From assembly GCA_003457065.1 (NCBI GenBank), contig DMJQ01000154.1, positions 51,873-57,593 on the forward strand: a stretch of 5,721 bases of DNA, written 5' to 3'. This DNA comes from Clostridiales bacterium. GTDB lineage: Bacteria; Bacillota; Clostridia; Tissierellales; Sedimentibacteraceae. Each line of letters opens with the position of its first letter. Position 1 is the first letter of the stretch. Positions 1-5,721 of the stretch are shown here, one piece after another. The notes below the pieces were generated by a model that made no database searches, was not told the DNA's origin, and saw only the letters and a list, made by a program, of their open reading frames with translations. Position numbers and translations under genes: made by a program.

Positions 1-87
1 CATGGTATAACCTATGGCTATGAGGGCATAGAGGCTTCCGATGGAAATTCCGTTGGCAAGCTGTTGCGCTAATATTTCAAAAGTCAT
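1..87 (-). CDS. livH: Branched-chain amino acid ABC transporter permease LivH, N-terminal fragment
   Basis: Only the first 29 codons are present; the gene runs off the left edge. The ATG at 87-85 is preceded by a strong GGAGGT ribosome binding site (98-93) with a 5-nt spacer, which fixes the start. The fragment contains the run NGISIGSLYALIAIGYTM, typical of the first membrane helix of LivH-type permeases (family pattern: Q-Q-L-x-N-G-x-x-x-G-S-x-Y-A-L-I-A-x-G-Y-T-M). LivH is one of the two membrane subunits that form the channel for leucine, isoleucine and valine uptake. It lies 64 bp downstream of the livK binding-protein gene on the same strand, the usual livK-H-M-G-F order, which supports the call. 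A hairpin between the two genes probably lowers its expression relative to livK. Substrate range cannot be judged from this fragment; a related urea or amide permease is a less likely alternative. Confidence 0.85.
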   Translation of the reverse strand, partial: MTFEILAQQLANGISIGSLYALIAIGYTM

Positions 88-111
88 AATTTACCTCCAG
101 TGCTAAATTGC

Positions 112-141
112 AAAAAGGCGAACGACCGGTTCGCCCTTTTT
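112..141 (-). terminator. Intercistronic hairpin with U-run between livK and livH
   Basis: On the minus strand GGCGAAC (135-129) pairs with GTTCGCC (123-117) around a 5-nt loop. The stem is extended outward by an A5/T5 pairing (141-137 with 116-112) across one unpaired G, and the 3' arm ends in five Ts. This has the form of an intrinsic terminator. It starts 10 nt after the livK stop and ends 13 nt before the livH Shine-Dalgarno, so it sits inside the presumed operon. It may act as a partial terminator or as a 3'-end stabiliser for livK mRNA. The plus strand also has a T-run, but no plus-strand gene ends here. Confidence 0.7.
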
Positions 142-151
142 AAAAAAGCCG

Positions 152-1324
152 TTATTTAACTTCAACTGTATCGATGTAAACAAACTGTCCGCCTTTGACT
201 GTTTTAATAACGGCTATGTTTTTGTCGGCGTCTCCTTCTTCTGTAAAATTAATAATGCCGGTAACACCCTCGAAATTTTCTGTATTGTTCAATGCGTCTC
301 TGATTGCTTCTCCGTCTGTTGTACCCGCACGTTCAATTGCGTCTCTTACCAACAGGTATGCGTCATATCCCAATGCTGCTACGGCAGGTATAATAGGTTC
401 TTTTCCTGCTAATTCTTTTTTATAGCCTTCAACAAATATTTTTGCTTCTTCGGTCGCCGGATCATTTTCATCAAAGAATGTTGAAATAACTATGCCTTCC
501 GCATCTTTGCCCGCAACGTCTATCACAGCCGGGTTTTCCCAGGTGTCGCCGCCCATTATGAGGCTTTCAATACCCAGGGCTCTTGCCTGTTTTATTACCA
601 ACGGAGCCGTGGTTGCCGAGCTCGGAGCAAATATGACATCGGGATTTTTGGCTTTAATATTTGTGAGTATTGCGTTAAAGTCGGTATCATTCACCTGGAA
701 TTCCGAAACATCGATTATGCTGTTTTCATCTCCGGTCAGTTCTTTAAACGCATCAATGAAGAAGTTGCCGAGACCTACCGAGTAATCATCACCGTTTTGC
801 ATAATTACTGCGGCTGTTTTAGCACCTTTTCCCAGTGCATAGTTAGCCATTACTTTTCCCTGGAACGGGTCAAGAAAACATGCGCGGAAGTAGTACTCAT
901 TGCCTTGTGTAACCATGGGGTTGGTACAGGAAGCTCCCATGGCAGGTATCTTTGCATTTTTTATGATGTCTCCTGCCGCAATTGAAACACCTGAACCATA
1001 TGAACCTATTATCGCAGCACCCTTATCTTTTTCTATGAGTCTTGTTACCGCTGTGGTCGCTTCACCCTTATCACTTTTATTGTCTACGATCACAAGTTCA
1101 ATCTTCTTTCCCAATACTTCCGGATACATTTTGTTTGCATATTTTATTCCGTCAAGTTCCTGCAGACCGCCTCCGCCATTTTCACCTGTGAGAGGTTCAA
1201 ACACACCTATTTTTATGACATCGCCGCCTGTGGCTCCTGTGCTTGTCCCCTGCTCTTTGGCACATGAGGTAAACATTGTAAGAATCATTAATAAGCATAA
1301 TAACAATGATAATTTTCTTTTCAT
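152..1324 (-). CDS. livK: Branched-chain amino acid ABC transporter substrate-binding lipoprotein (LivK/LivJ type)
   Basis: The 390-residue protein captures amino acids outside the membrane and delivers them to the LivHM/LivGF transporter. It begins with a lipoprotein signal: basic residues MKRK, a hydrophobic stretch at 5-18, then T-S-C with Cys21 as the likely lipidated residue. A short Gly/Ser/Thr-rich tether follows. From about residue 36 to the end it is a type I periplasmic binding fold of the receptor-ligand-binding (Peripla_BP_6) family. Supporting landmarks are IKIGVFEPLTG (37-47), the IIGSYGSGVS ligand-side loop (105-114), ASCTNPMVTQ (131-140), the inter-lobe segment near YYFRACFLDPFQG (144-156), and ALGYDAYLL (317-325). 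Length is normal for the family. The ATG is preceded by a GGGGAG site (1335-1330) with a 5-nt spacer. A four-glycine stretch at 50-53 sits where the first ligand-binding loop is expected. Location directly upstream of livH supports branched-chain substrates, but this family also binds other amino acids, amides and aromatic acids, so exact specificity is inferred. Confidence 0.9.
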   Translation of the reverse strand: MKRKLSLLLCLLMILTMFTSCAKEQGTSTGATGGDVIKIGVFEPLTGENGGGGLQELDGIKYANKMYPEVLGKKIELVIVDNKSDKGEATTAVTRLIEKDKGAAIIGSYGSGVSIAAGDIIKNAKIPAMGASCTNPMVTQGNEYYFRACFLDPFQGKVMANYALGKGAKTAAVIMQNGDDYSVGLGNFFIDAFKELTGDENSIIDVSEFQVNDTDFNAILTNIKAKNPDVIFAPSSATTAPLVIKQARALGIESLIMGGDTWENPAVIDVAGKDAEGIVISTFFDENDPATEEAKIFVEGYKKELAGKEPIIPAVAALGYDAYLLVRDAIERAGTTDGEAIRDALNNTENFEGVTGIINFTEEGDADKNIAVIKTVKGGQFVYIDTVEVK

Positions 1325-1372
1325 ACTCTCTCCCCACTTAATTTTTTAACTTATTTCAAACGGTTTTTTAAA

Positions 1373-1390
1373 TATACCTTTTTGGGTATA
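1373..1390. repeat. Inverted repeat upstream of livK, possible operator
   Basis: TATACC (1373-1378) and GGTATA (1385-1390) are perfect 6-bp inverted halves around a 6-bp T-rich centre. The repeat lies about 50-65 bp upstream of the livK start, between the glyA terminator stem and the gene, where a livK promoter must lie if livK has one. On the minus strand the proximal half overlaps a TATATT that could be a -10 element, although no good -35 accompanies it. A regulator-binding site is possible; so is chance in AT-rich DNA. It does not match the CodY consensus that I know. Confidence 0.3.
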
Positions 1391-1431
1391 ATAAAAGAAC
1401 AGCTCATTAATAAATTATATTAATGAGCTGT
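1390..1431 (-). terminator. Intrinsic terminator of the alr-glyA operon
   Basis: A perfect 14-bp stem (1431-1418 with 1412-1399 read on the minus strand) has a 5-nt loop and begins 24 nt after the glyA stop codon. On the minus strand the stem is followed by a T-rich tail (TTCTTTTATTAT). The GC content is concentrated in the base of the stem (ACAGCTC/GAGCTGT) and the upper part is AT-only. It separates glyA from livK, which lies 75 nt further on in the same direction, so livK probably uses its own promoter. Confidence 0.85.
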
Positions 1432-1455
1432 CCTATTTATAACCTTTTTATAATC

Positions 1456-2682
1456 TTATCTTACGAATTTCGATGTTAATTCCAGGACTTGATTCTTTAA
1501 TGTTTTTTCATCTGCTGTCCTGCTCAGTGCAGCATCAATAATTCCCGCAAGTTTAACCATTTCAGCTTCCTTCATTCCCTTTGTTGTCACAGCTGGTGTA
1601 CCGATTCTTAATCCACTTGTTACAAATGGGCTTTGAGGATCAAAAGGTATGGTGTTTTTATTAGTCGTAATATGTATTTCATCAAGCATTTTTTCAGCTT
1701 CCTTGCCTGTCAATCCTTTGTTTCTTAAATCAACAAGCATCAGATGATTGTCCGTTCCCCCGGATACGATTCTGAAGCCTTTGTTTGCCAGTTCCTGAGA
1801 TAATGCTTTCGCATTGTCTAATATCTGCTGCTGGTATGATTTAAAGCTGTCTTCCATTGCTTCTTTGAAGCAAGCGGCTTTGGCTGCTATAACATGCATC
1901 AAAGGACCGCCTTGAATTCCTGGGAATATAGCTTTGTCAAGTTTCTGTGCAAATTCTTTTTTACAGAGGATAAGTCCTCCCCTTGGTCCTCTCAGTGTTT
2001 TGTGAGTTGTTGTTGTTACGAAATCTGCATACTCAACAGGATTCGGATGGAGTCCTGCTGCAACAAGTCCCGCTATGTGAGCCATGTCTACCATAAAGTA
2101 TGCGCCGACTTCATCGGCAATTTCTCTGAATGCCTTAAAATCTATAAATCTTGAATATGCGCTGGCACCGGCAATAATGAGCTTAGGATGTTCGCGCTTT
2201 GCGATTTCTCTCACCTGGTCATAATCAATTCTTTCTGTTTCTTTGTCTACGCCGTAAAATACAATGTTGAAATATGAGCCTGACATATTAACCGGGCTTC
2301 CGTGGGTTAAATGTCCACCCTGGGATAAATCCATTCCGAGTATTTTATCTCCGGGTTTTAAAACCGAGAAGTATACTCCGAAGTTTGCGTTTGATCCTGA
2401 GTGAGGCTGTACATTGGCATGATCGGCTCCGAAGATTTTCTTTGCTCTGTCTCTTGCCAGATTTTCAACCTTATCAACAAATTCACATCCGCCGTAATAT
2501 CTTTTGCCGGGGTATCCTTCGGCATACTTGTTTGTTAAGTGGCTTCCCATTGCTTCGAGAACTGTTTCGGAAACAAAATTTTCGGAAGCTATTAACTCAA
2601 TGTTGATTGTCTGTCTTTCTTTTTCCTCCATCATTGCACTGTAGAGTTCATTGTCATTTTCCTTAATTAAATCAAAATTCAT
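1456..2682 (-). CDS. glyA: Serine hydroxymethyltransferase
   Basis: This cytoplasmic PLP enzyme interconverts serine plus tetrahydrofolate with glycine plus 5,10-methylenetetrahydrofolate, supplying one-carbon units for purines, thymidylate and methionine. The 408 residues match bacterial GlyA in length and are intact. Visible landmarks are IELIASEN (28-35), the [15 protein letters not shown] block (53-67), the PLP phosphate-loop HSGSNAN (94-100), D199 and H202 in VDMAHIAGL, the Schiff-base lysine K228 in [14 protein letters not shown], and R359 in SGLRIGTPA, which should bind the substrate carboxylate. Position 98 is Asn where many bacterial enzymes, including E. coli's, have Gln; this position varies in the family and the change is probably neutral. 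The gene begins 15 nt after alr, with its Shine-Dalgarno overlapping the alr stop codon, and is followed by a strong terminator, so it is the last gene of an alr-glyA transcript. SHMTs are known for side reactions with alanine and threonine, but nothing here suggests a changed main activity. Confidence 0.97.
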   Translation of the reverse strand: MNFDLIKENDNELYSAMMEEKERQTINIELIASENFVSETVLEAMGSHLTNKYAEGYPGKRYYGGCEFVDKVENLARDRAKKIFGADHANVQPHSGSNANFGVYFSVLKPGDKILGMDLSQGGHLTHGSPVNMSGSYFNIVFYGVDKETERIDYDQVREIAKREHPKLIIAGASAYSRFIDFKAFREIADEVGAYFMVDMAHIAGLVAAGLHPNPVEYADFVTTTTHKTLRGPRGGLILCKKEFAQKLDKAIFPGIQGGPLMHVIAAKAACFKEAMEDSFKSYQQQILDNAKALSQELANKGFRIVSGGTDNHLMLVDLRNKGLTGKEAEKMLDEIHITTNKNTIPFDPQSPFVTSGLRIGTPAVTTKGMKEAEMVKLAGIIDAALSRTADEKTLKNQVLELTSKFVR

Positions 2683-2694
2683 AATTATCTTGGT

Positions 2695-2699
2695 CTCCT
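2695..2699 (-). promoter_or_regulatory. glyA ribosome binding site overlapping the alr stop codon
   Basis: The minus strand reads TAGGAGA from 2700 to 2694. TAG (2700-2698) is the alr stop codon, and AGGAG (2699-2695) is the only good ribosome binding site for the glyA ATG at 2682, with a rather long 12-nt spacer. Ribosomes ending alr therefore stop on the glyA initiation region, an arrangement that favours translational coupling and supports a single transcript. Confidence 0.75.
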
Positions 2700-3825
2700 A
2701 TACATATATTCTTGGGAGTCTTTTGCTTAAGTTTGTTAAAACTTCATAGGATATTGTGCCTCTCATGTCTGCCACATCTTCTGCGGTCATGGCGCCGTCG
2801 GTACTGTCGCCGTATATGATTGCTTCGTCACCGATTTGCGGATTATCAACCTGTGACAAATCTACCATAAACTGGTCCATGCATACCTTACCTAATATGG
2901 GGCATTTTACTCCCTTTATAACTATATATCCTTTATTTGACAAGAGTCTTGAATATCCGTCCGCATAACCTAACGGAATAGTTCCTACAACAGTTGATTT
3001 TGAAGCGCTGAATAAATGGCCGTAACCAACGCCTTCTCCGGTTTCAATTATTTTAACATTTGCGACTCTTGCTTTTAATGTTACACAAATTTCAAATTTA
3101 TATTCCTGATTATTAACTTCGTCAGAGGGATAAAAACCTGATAATATGATGCCTGGTCTTACCATATCAAAATAATATTCAGGCATGTCTATTATTGTAG
3201 CGCTGTTAGCAATATGTTTTACAGGAATTGCCACATTACGTTTTTCAAGCATATTCATAAAGCTTGTAAATCTTGCGGCCTGCTTGTGTGCAGTGGTTTT
3301 ATCTTTTTCATCGGCTTTGGCCTGATGAGAAAAGGCACCTTCAATGCTAATGTTTTCCATCTTGGCTATTGTGGCAACTTTATCTGCATTTTCTTCTGTT
3401 GGAAAGAAACCGAGTCGGTTCATTCCTGTTTCCACTTTTATATGTATTTTAGCTTTTTTATTGAGTTTTTTGGCTGCTGCATTTAATTTTTCAGCCAATT
3501 CATAATTATAAATCGAAAGGGTTATATCATTGCTTATTGCGTCATCATAAAATTCTTCAGGAGTATAGCCAAGAACTAAAATATCGTTACCTTTTATTTC
3601 TTGTCTCAGTTCTAATGCTTCGGAAATAACTGCCACAGCAAACATGTCGACACCGTTTTCCAGGTACATTTTAGAAAGTTCCAGTGCCCCCATACCATAG
3701 CTGTCAGCTTTTACAACAGCACAAATTTTAACATTTGGACCTACAGCTCGTTTTACTTCTAAAAAGTTGTGAATTGCCTTTTTTCTGTCTACTTCGACCC
3801 AGGCAGGTCTTATCTTTTCGTTCAT
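2698..3825 (-). CDS. alr: Alanine racemase
   Basis: This PLP enzyme converts L-alanine to D-alanine for peptidoglycan in the cytoplasm. The 375-residue length is normal. An N-terminal TIM-barrel domain (about 1-240) carries the PLP lysine K39 in VVKADSYGMG, K130/R137 in IKVETGMNRLGF, H167 in the SHQAKADEKD loop, and R223 in MVRPGI, the arginine expected to face the PLP ring nitrogen. A C-terminal beta domain carries the catalytic tyrosine Y287 in PLGYADGY, C315-M316-D317 in KVCMDQFMVD, and Y360 in GTISYEV. Y360 aligns with Tyr354 of the Geobacillus enzyme, which is replaced by Asn in VanT serine racemases; its retention favours alanine over serine as substrate. The ATG is preceded by AGGAGG (3843-3838) with a 12-nt spacer. 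It is the first gene of the alr-glyA unit and is transcribed away from the ABC-F gene. All catalytic residues checked are present. Confidence 0.97.
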   Translation of the reverse strand: MNEKIRPAWVEVDRKKAIHNFLEVKRAVGPNVKICAVVKADSYGMGALELSKMYLENGVDMFAVAVISEALELRQEIKGNDILVLGYTPEEFYDDAISNDITLSIYNYELAEKLNAAAKKLNKKAKIHIKVETGMNRLGFFPTEENADKVATIAKMENISIEGAFSHQAKADEKDKTTAHKQAARFTSFMNMLEKRNVAIPVKHIANSATIIDMPEYYFDMVRPGIILSGFYPSDEVNNQEYKFEICVTLKARVANVKIIETGEGVGYGHLFSASKSTVVGTIPLGYADGYSRLLSNKGYIVIKGVKCPILGKVCMDQFMVDLSQVDNPQIGDEAIIYGDSTDGAMTAEDVADMRGTISYEVLTNLSKRLPRIYV

Positions 3826-3861
3826 TTGTTTTTTAATCCTCCTAAAATTACTTATCAGTTT

Positions 3862-3890
3862 ATTATATCAAGACATTGTAATTAAATCAA
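3862..3890 (-). promoter_or_regulatory. Sigma-A-type promoter for alr-glyA, extended -10
   Basis: On the minus strand TTGATT (3890-3885, 4 of 6 matches to TTGACA) is followed after exactly 17 nt by a perfect TATAAT (3867-3862). A TG one base before the -10 (TGATATAAT) makes it an extended -10. The predicted start near 3855 gives a leader of about 30 nt containing AGGAGG, with no room for a riboswitch. Confidence 0.8.
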
Positions 3891-3944
3891 TGAAATGAGA
3901 AAAATTTTACAATTTATATTTATTTTCAAAAATGTATTTACAAT
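3875..3944. repeat. Three spaced TTACAAT motifs in the divergent promoter region
   Basis: The 7-mer TTACAAT occurs at 3907-3913 and 3938-3944 on the plus strand, and as its complement ATTGTAA at 3875-3881. Start-to-start spacing is 32 and 31 bp, close to three helical turns. The first copy lies in the spacer of the alr promoter and the last overlaps the -35 of the ABC-F promoter; these two share nine bases, TTACAATGT, in opposite orientation. The two plus-strand copies share eight, TTTACAAT. This could be a shared operator, or coincidence in a strongly AT-rich region. Confidence 0.35.
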
Positions 3945-3965
3945 GTGGTTAATATTTATTATTAT
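3937..3965 (+). promoter_or_regulatory. Sigma-A-type promoter for the ABC-F gene
   Basis: TTTACA (3937-3942) and TATTAT (3960-3965), each 5 of 6 matches to consensus, are separated by exactly 17 nt. A/T tracts upstream (about 3898-3936) could act as an UP element. The predicted start near 3972 leaves a leader of only about 27 nt before the ATG, too short for the leader peptide plus attenuator hairpin found before many antibiotic-inducible ABC-F genes. Confidence 0.75.
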
Positions 3966-3998
3966 AAGCTTTATAGTTTTACTAAATAAGGAGAATGT

Positions 3999-5555
3999 AT
4001 GAGCATTTTAGAAGTGAAAAATGTAACTCACGGATTCGGAGATAGAGCAATATTGGAAAATGTGTCCTTCAGGCTTTTAAAAGGAGAGCATGTGGCATTA
4101 ATAGGTGCAAACGGAGAAGGAAAGTCTACATTTTTAAATATTATTACAGGAAGACTCATGCCCGATGAGGGAACAATTGAATGGGCAAAGAGAGTGACAG
4201 CCGGCTACCTTGACCAGCATTCGGCCTTGAAGCCTGGGACAACCATCAGAGAAAATCTTCGCCTTGCTTTTGATGATTTGTTTAAGATGGAACAGGAAAT
4301 GATGAAGATTTACGAGGAAATGGCAGTTGCAGAAGATGAAGAAGTAAGTAAAATGATGGAAGATGCCGCCGATATTCAAACCATATTGGACAGCAGCGGT
4401 TTTTATATGATTGATTCAAAGATAGAAGAAGTGGCAAATGGTCTCGGTCTCGGTGACATAGGACTTGACAAGCTTGTGGATGAATTGAGTGGAGGACAGA
4501 GGACAAAAGTGCTTTTAACAAAGCTTTTGCTTCAGAATCCGGCAATATTGCTTTTAGATGAGCCTACTAACTACCTGGATGAAAATCATATTAGATGGCT
4601 CACAAATTACCTGCAGAATTATGAAAATGCGTTTATTCTGATTTCTCACGACATACCGTTTATAAATGACGTATGCAATATAATATATCATGTGGAGAAC
4701 TGCAGCCTGACACGCTATGTGGGCAATTATGAGGAATTTAAAAGAATATATGAATTAAACAAGCAAAAAAAAGAGCGGGAATATGAAAAGCAGCAAAAAG
4801 AAATTGAAAGGCTTGAAGATTTTATAGCCCGTAACAAGGCAAGAGTTGCAACAAGAGGAATGGCAAACAGCCGTATGAAACAGCTTGAAAAAATGGATAT
4901 TTTGGAAAGACCGAGAGACAAGCCGAAACCGACATTTAGATTTAAGGAAACAAAAGCTCCCAGCCGTTTTTTAATCGATGCGAAGGATTTAGTTATAGGA
5001 TATGATGTGCCTTTAACAAATCCAATGAATTTTCAGGTGGAAAGAAACAAAAAAATAGCTCTTGTGGGAGTTAACGGTCTTGGTAAGTCAACACTTTTAA
5101 AGACAATGCTGGGCATTATACCGCCAATAGGCGGAAACGTTATGTTCGGTGAAAATGTTGAGTACGGTTATTTTGAGCAGGAGGATTCCAAGAACAATAC
5201 AAATACTGCATTGGAAGAGGTCTGGAATGAATATCCTTCCATGACAAATCATGAGGTGAGACTGGAACTTGCCCGATGTGGTCTCACTACCGAAAATATA
5301 ACAAGCAGGATGAAGGTTTTGTCAGGTGGAGAAAACGCCAAGGTGAGACTGTGCAAAATATTGCTGAAAGAATTAAACTTCCTGATTCTTGACGAGCCTA
5401 CGAACCACCTGGATCCTGAAGCAAAGAATGAATTGGAAAAGGCGCTTTTAGAATTTAAAGGAACGGTTCTTCTCGTAAGCCATGAGCCATATTTTTATGA
5501 AAGTTTTGTTACAGATGTGTGGAACATTGAGGACTTTACGACGAAAATCGTATAA
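3999..5555 (+). CDS. ABC-F family ATPase, YfmM-like ribosome-associated protein
   Basis: The 518-residue soluble protein has two ABC ATPase domains and no membrane segments, so it is an ABC-F translation factor type and not a transporter subunit. Domain 1 (about 1-235) has Walker A GANGEGKST (36-44), Q73, signature LSGGQ (163-167), Walker B ILLLDEPTN with catalytic E188, and switch H217. An acidic insertion at about 90-155 between Q-loop and signature is the arm region. A highly charged coiled-coil linker (about 243-315) follows; its basic tip near 279-294 should reach the tRNA in the ribosome. Domain 2 (about 325-518) has Walker A GVNGLGKST (357-365), Q394, signature LSGGE (441-445), Walker B FLILDEPTNHLD with E466, and H495 in SHE, where SHD is more usual. 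The protein ends soon after domain 2 with no extra C-terminal domain. From memory, the opening (THGFGDRAILENVSFRLLKG) and linker resemble Bacillus YfmM. The linker tip is short, unlike resistance factors such as VmlR or VgaA, so a housekeeping role on stalled ribosomes is likelier. The ATG follows AAGGAG (3988-3993) with a 5-nt spacer. Confidence 0.93.
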   Translation: MSILEVKNVTHGFGDRAILENVSFRLLKGEHVALIGANGEGKSTFLNIITGRLMPDEGTIEWAKRVTAGYLDQHSALKPGTTIRENLRLAFDDLFKMEQEMMKIYEEMAVAEDEEVSKMMEDAADIQTILDSSGFYMIDSKIEEVANGLGLGDIGLDKLVDELSGGQRTKVLLTKLLLQNPAILLLDEPTNYLDENHIRWLTNYLQNYENAFILISHDIPFINDVCNIIYHVENCSLTRYVGNYEEFKRIYELNKQKKEREYEKQQKEIERLEDFIARNKARVATRGMANSRMKQLEKMDILERPRDKPKPTFRFKETKAPSRFLIDAKDLVIGYDVPLTNPMNFQVERNKKIALVGVNGLGKSTLLKTMLGIIPPIGGNVMFGENVEYGYFEQEDSKNNTNTALEEVWNEYPSMTNHEVRLELARCGLTTENITSRMKVLSGGENAKVRLCKILLKELNFLILDEPTNHLDPEAKNELEKALLEFKGTVLLVSHEPYFYESFVTDVWNIEDFTTKIV

Positions 5556-5590
5556 ACAATCATAAAGTACGGTGAAAAGTTGTGAAATAA

Positions 5591-5656
5591 AATGAGATTC
5601 TCAGGTGCACTCAGTATGAATTAGTTCATTTGATGATGACACCTAAGAATCTCATT
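5591..5656. terminator. 66-bp palindrome between convergent genes, probable bidirectional terminator
   Basis: Positions 5591-5607 pair with 5640-5656 in a 17-bp stem broken by one C-A mismatch (5602/5645). A second small stem, ATGAA (5616-5620) with TTCAT (5625-5629), lies inside the loop and can be extended by TCAG (5611-5614) with TTGA (5630-5633) around one bulged T. T-rich DNA follows on the plus strand (TTGTTTAATAATT) and on the minus strand (TTTTATTTC). It begins 36 nt after the ABC-F stop and ends 2 nt from the stop of the possible minus-strand gene, so termination for both is the simplest reading. The tails are not ideal U-runs, and the size and layout also fit a small palindromic repeat element. 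Confidence 0.6.
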
Positions 5657-5658
5657 GT

Positions 5659-5721
5659 TTAATAATTAAATACGATAATCACATCAATTATCCCGTCAAA
5701 ACCGCCAAATAAATCATACAG
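5659..5721 (-). CDS. Possible C-terminal end of an unidentified convergent gene
   Basis: One minus-strand frame is open from the right edge for 20 codons and ends in TAA at 5661-5659. It reads LYDLFGG at the left and ends VIIVFNY, a hydrophobic tail. A second minus-strand frame reaches a stop after 10 codons and the third stops at once, so this is the longest but not the only option. Placement of the stop 2 nt from the palindrome, as for a gene with a shared terminator, is the main support. I do not recognise the family, and 20 residues is too short for any functional claim. Confidence 0.35.
   Translation of the reverse strand: MYDLFGGFDGIIDVIIVFNY

Noticed and set aside
195..785. Plus-strand open frames opposite the 3' half of livK
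   Set aside because: Both are antisense shadows of livK without start signals or recognisable domains.
900..1349. Plus-strand open frame of 149 codons opposite livK
   Set aside because: It is antisense to a clearly real gene, has no ribosome binding site, and its protein resembles no family; it arises from the codon bias of livK on the other strand.
1325..1398. Promoter for livK
   Set aside because: A TATATT at 1376-1371 on the minus strand could be a -10, but the hexamer 17 nt upstream (TTCTTT) is a poor -35, and TTGAAA nearer the gene has no -10 at proper spacing. A promoter must lie here if the glyA terminator works, but I cannot place it.
3214..3486. Plus-strand frame rich in Cys and Phe opposite alr
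   Set aside because: It lies wholly inside alr, whose catalytic residues are intact, and has no ribosome binding site.
2698..3825. Serine racemase instead of alanine racemase, suggested by the glyA neighbour
   Set aside because: Y360 in GTISYEV corresponds to the Tyr that is Asn in VanT serine racemases, and the protein lacks the VanT membrane domain.
3995..3997. Alternative ATG just upstream of the ABC-F start
   Set aside because: It is out of frame with the ABC-F protein and only 1 nt from the Shine-Dalgarno; the ATG at 3999 has proper spacing and opens the conserved N-terminus.
3826..3998. Riboswitch, T-box or leader peptide in the divergent region
   Set aside because: Both predicted leaders are about 30 nt, and no stable stem or T-box motif is visible; the region is explained by two promoters and AT-rich spacer.
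3999..5555. Antibiotic-resistance ABC-F (Vga, Lsa, Msr, VmlR type)
   Set aside because: The linker tip is short, the leader has no attenuator, and the sequence looks most like the YfmM type; resistance cannot be excluded but is not supported.

Overview
The window is AT-rich, has strong AGGAGG-type Shine-Dalgarno sites, and carries housekeeping genes whose proteins look like those of low-GC Gram-positive anaerobes (Clostridia or relatives). It encodes a Gram-positive-style lipoprotein solute-binding component and an ABC-F ATPase resembling the Bacillus/Clostridium YfmM type. Genus cannot be fixed from the sequence alone.

Layout. Positions 1-1324 (minus strand) are the front of a branched-chain amino acid ABC transporter operon: the binding lipoprotein livK, a hairpin, then the first 29 codons of the permease livH, which runs off the left edge. 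Positions 1456-3825 (minus strand) form a two-gene unit, alr (alanine racemase) then glyA (serine hydroxymethyltransferase). The alr stop codon is embedded in the glyA ribosome binding site, and a 14-bp-stem terminator follows glyA. Positions 3826-3998 are a divergent intergenic region with two well-formed sigma-A-type promoters facing away from each other and three TTACAAT motifs about 31-32 bp apart. Positions 3999-5555 (plus strand) are a complete ABC-F ATPase gene with a very short leader. Positions 5556-5721 hold a 66-bp near-perfect palindrome and, right against it, a possible C-terminal end of a convergent minus-strand gene that enters from the right edge.

How the genes fit together. 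LivK and LivH would import leucine, isoleucine or valine. Alr supplies D-alanine for peptidoglycan, and GlyA interconverts serine and glycine and charges tetrahydrofolate with one-carbon units; both are PLP enzymes of small amino acid metabolism and are very likely co-transcribed. The ABC-F protein most likely acts on the ribosome and is not a transporter; its leader seems too short for drug-sensing attenuation, which favours a housekeeping role. No gene-free stretch exceeds 300 bases. I see no mobile element, CRISPR array, RNA gene or clearly novel system. The points most worth a second look are the 3' palindrome, the livK-livH hairpin, and the spaced motifs in the divergent promoter region.
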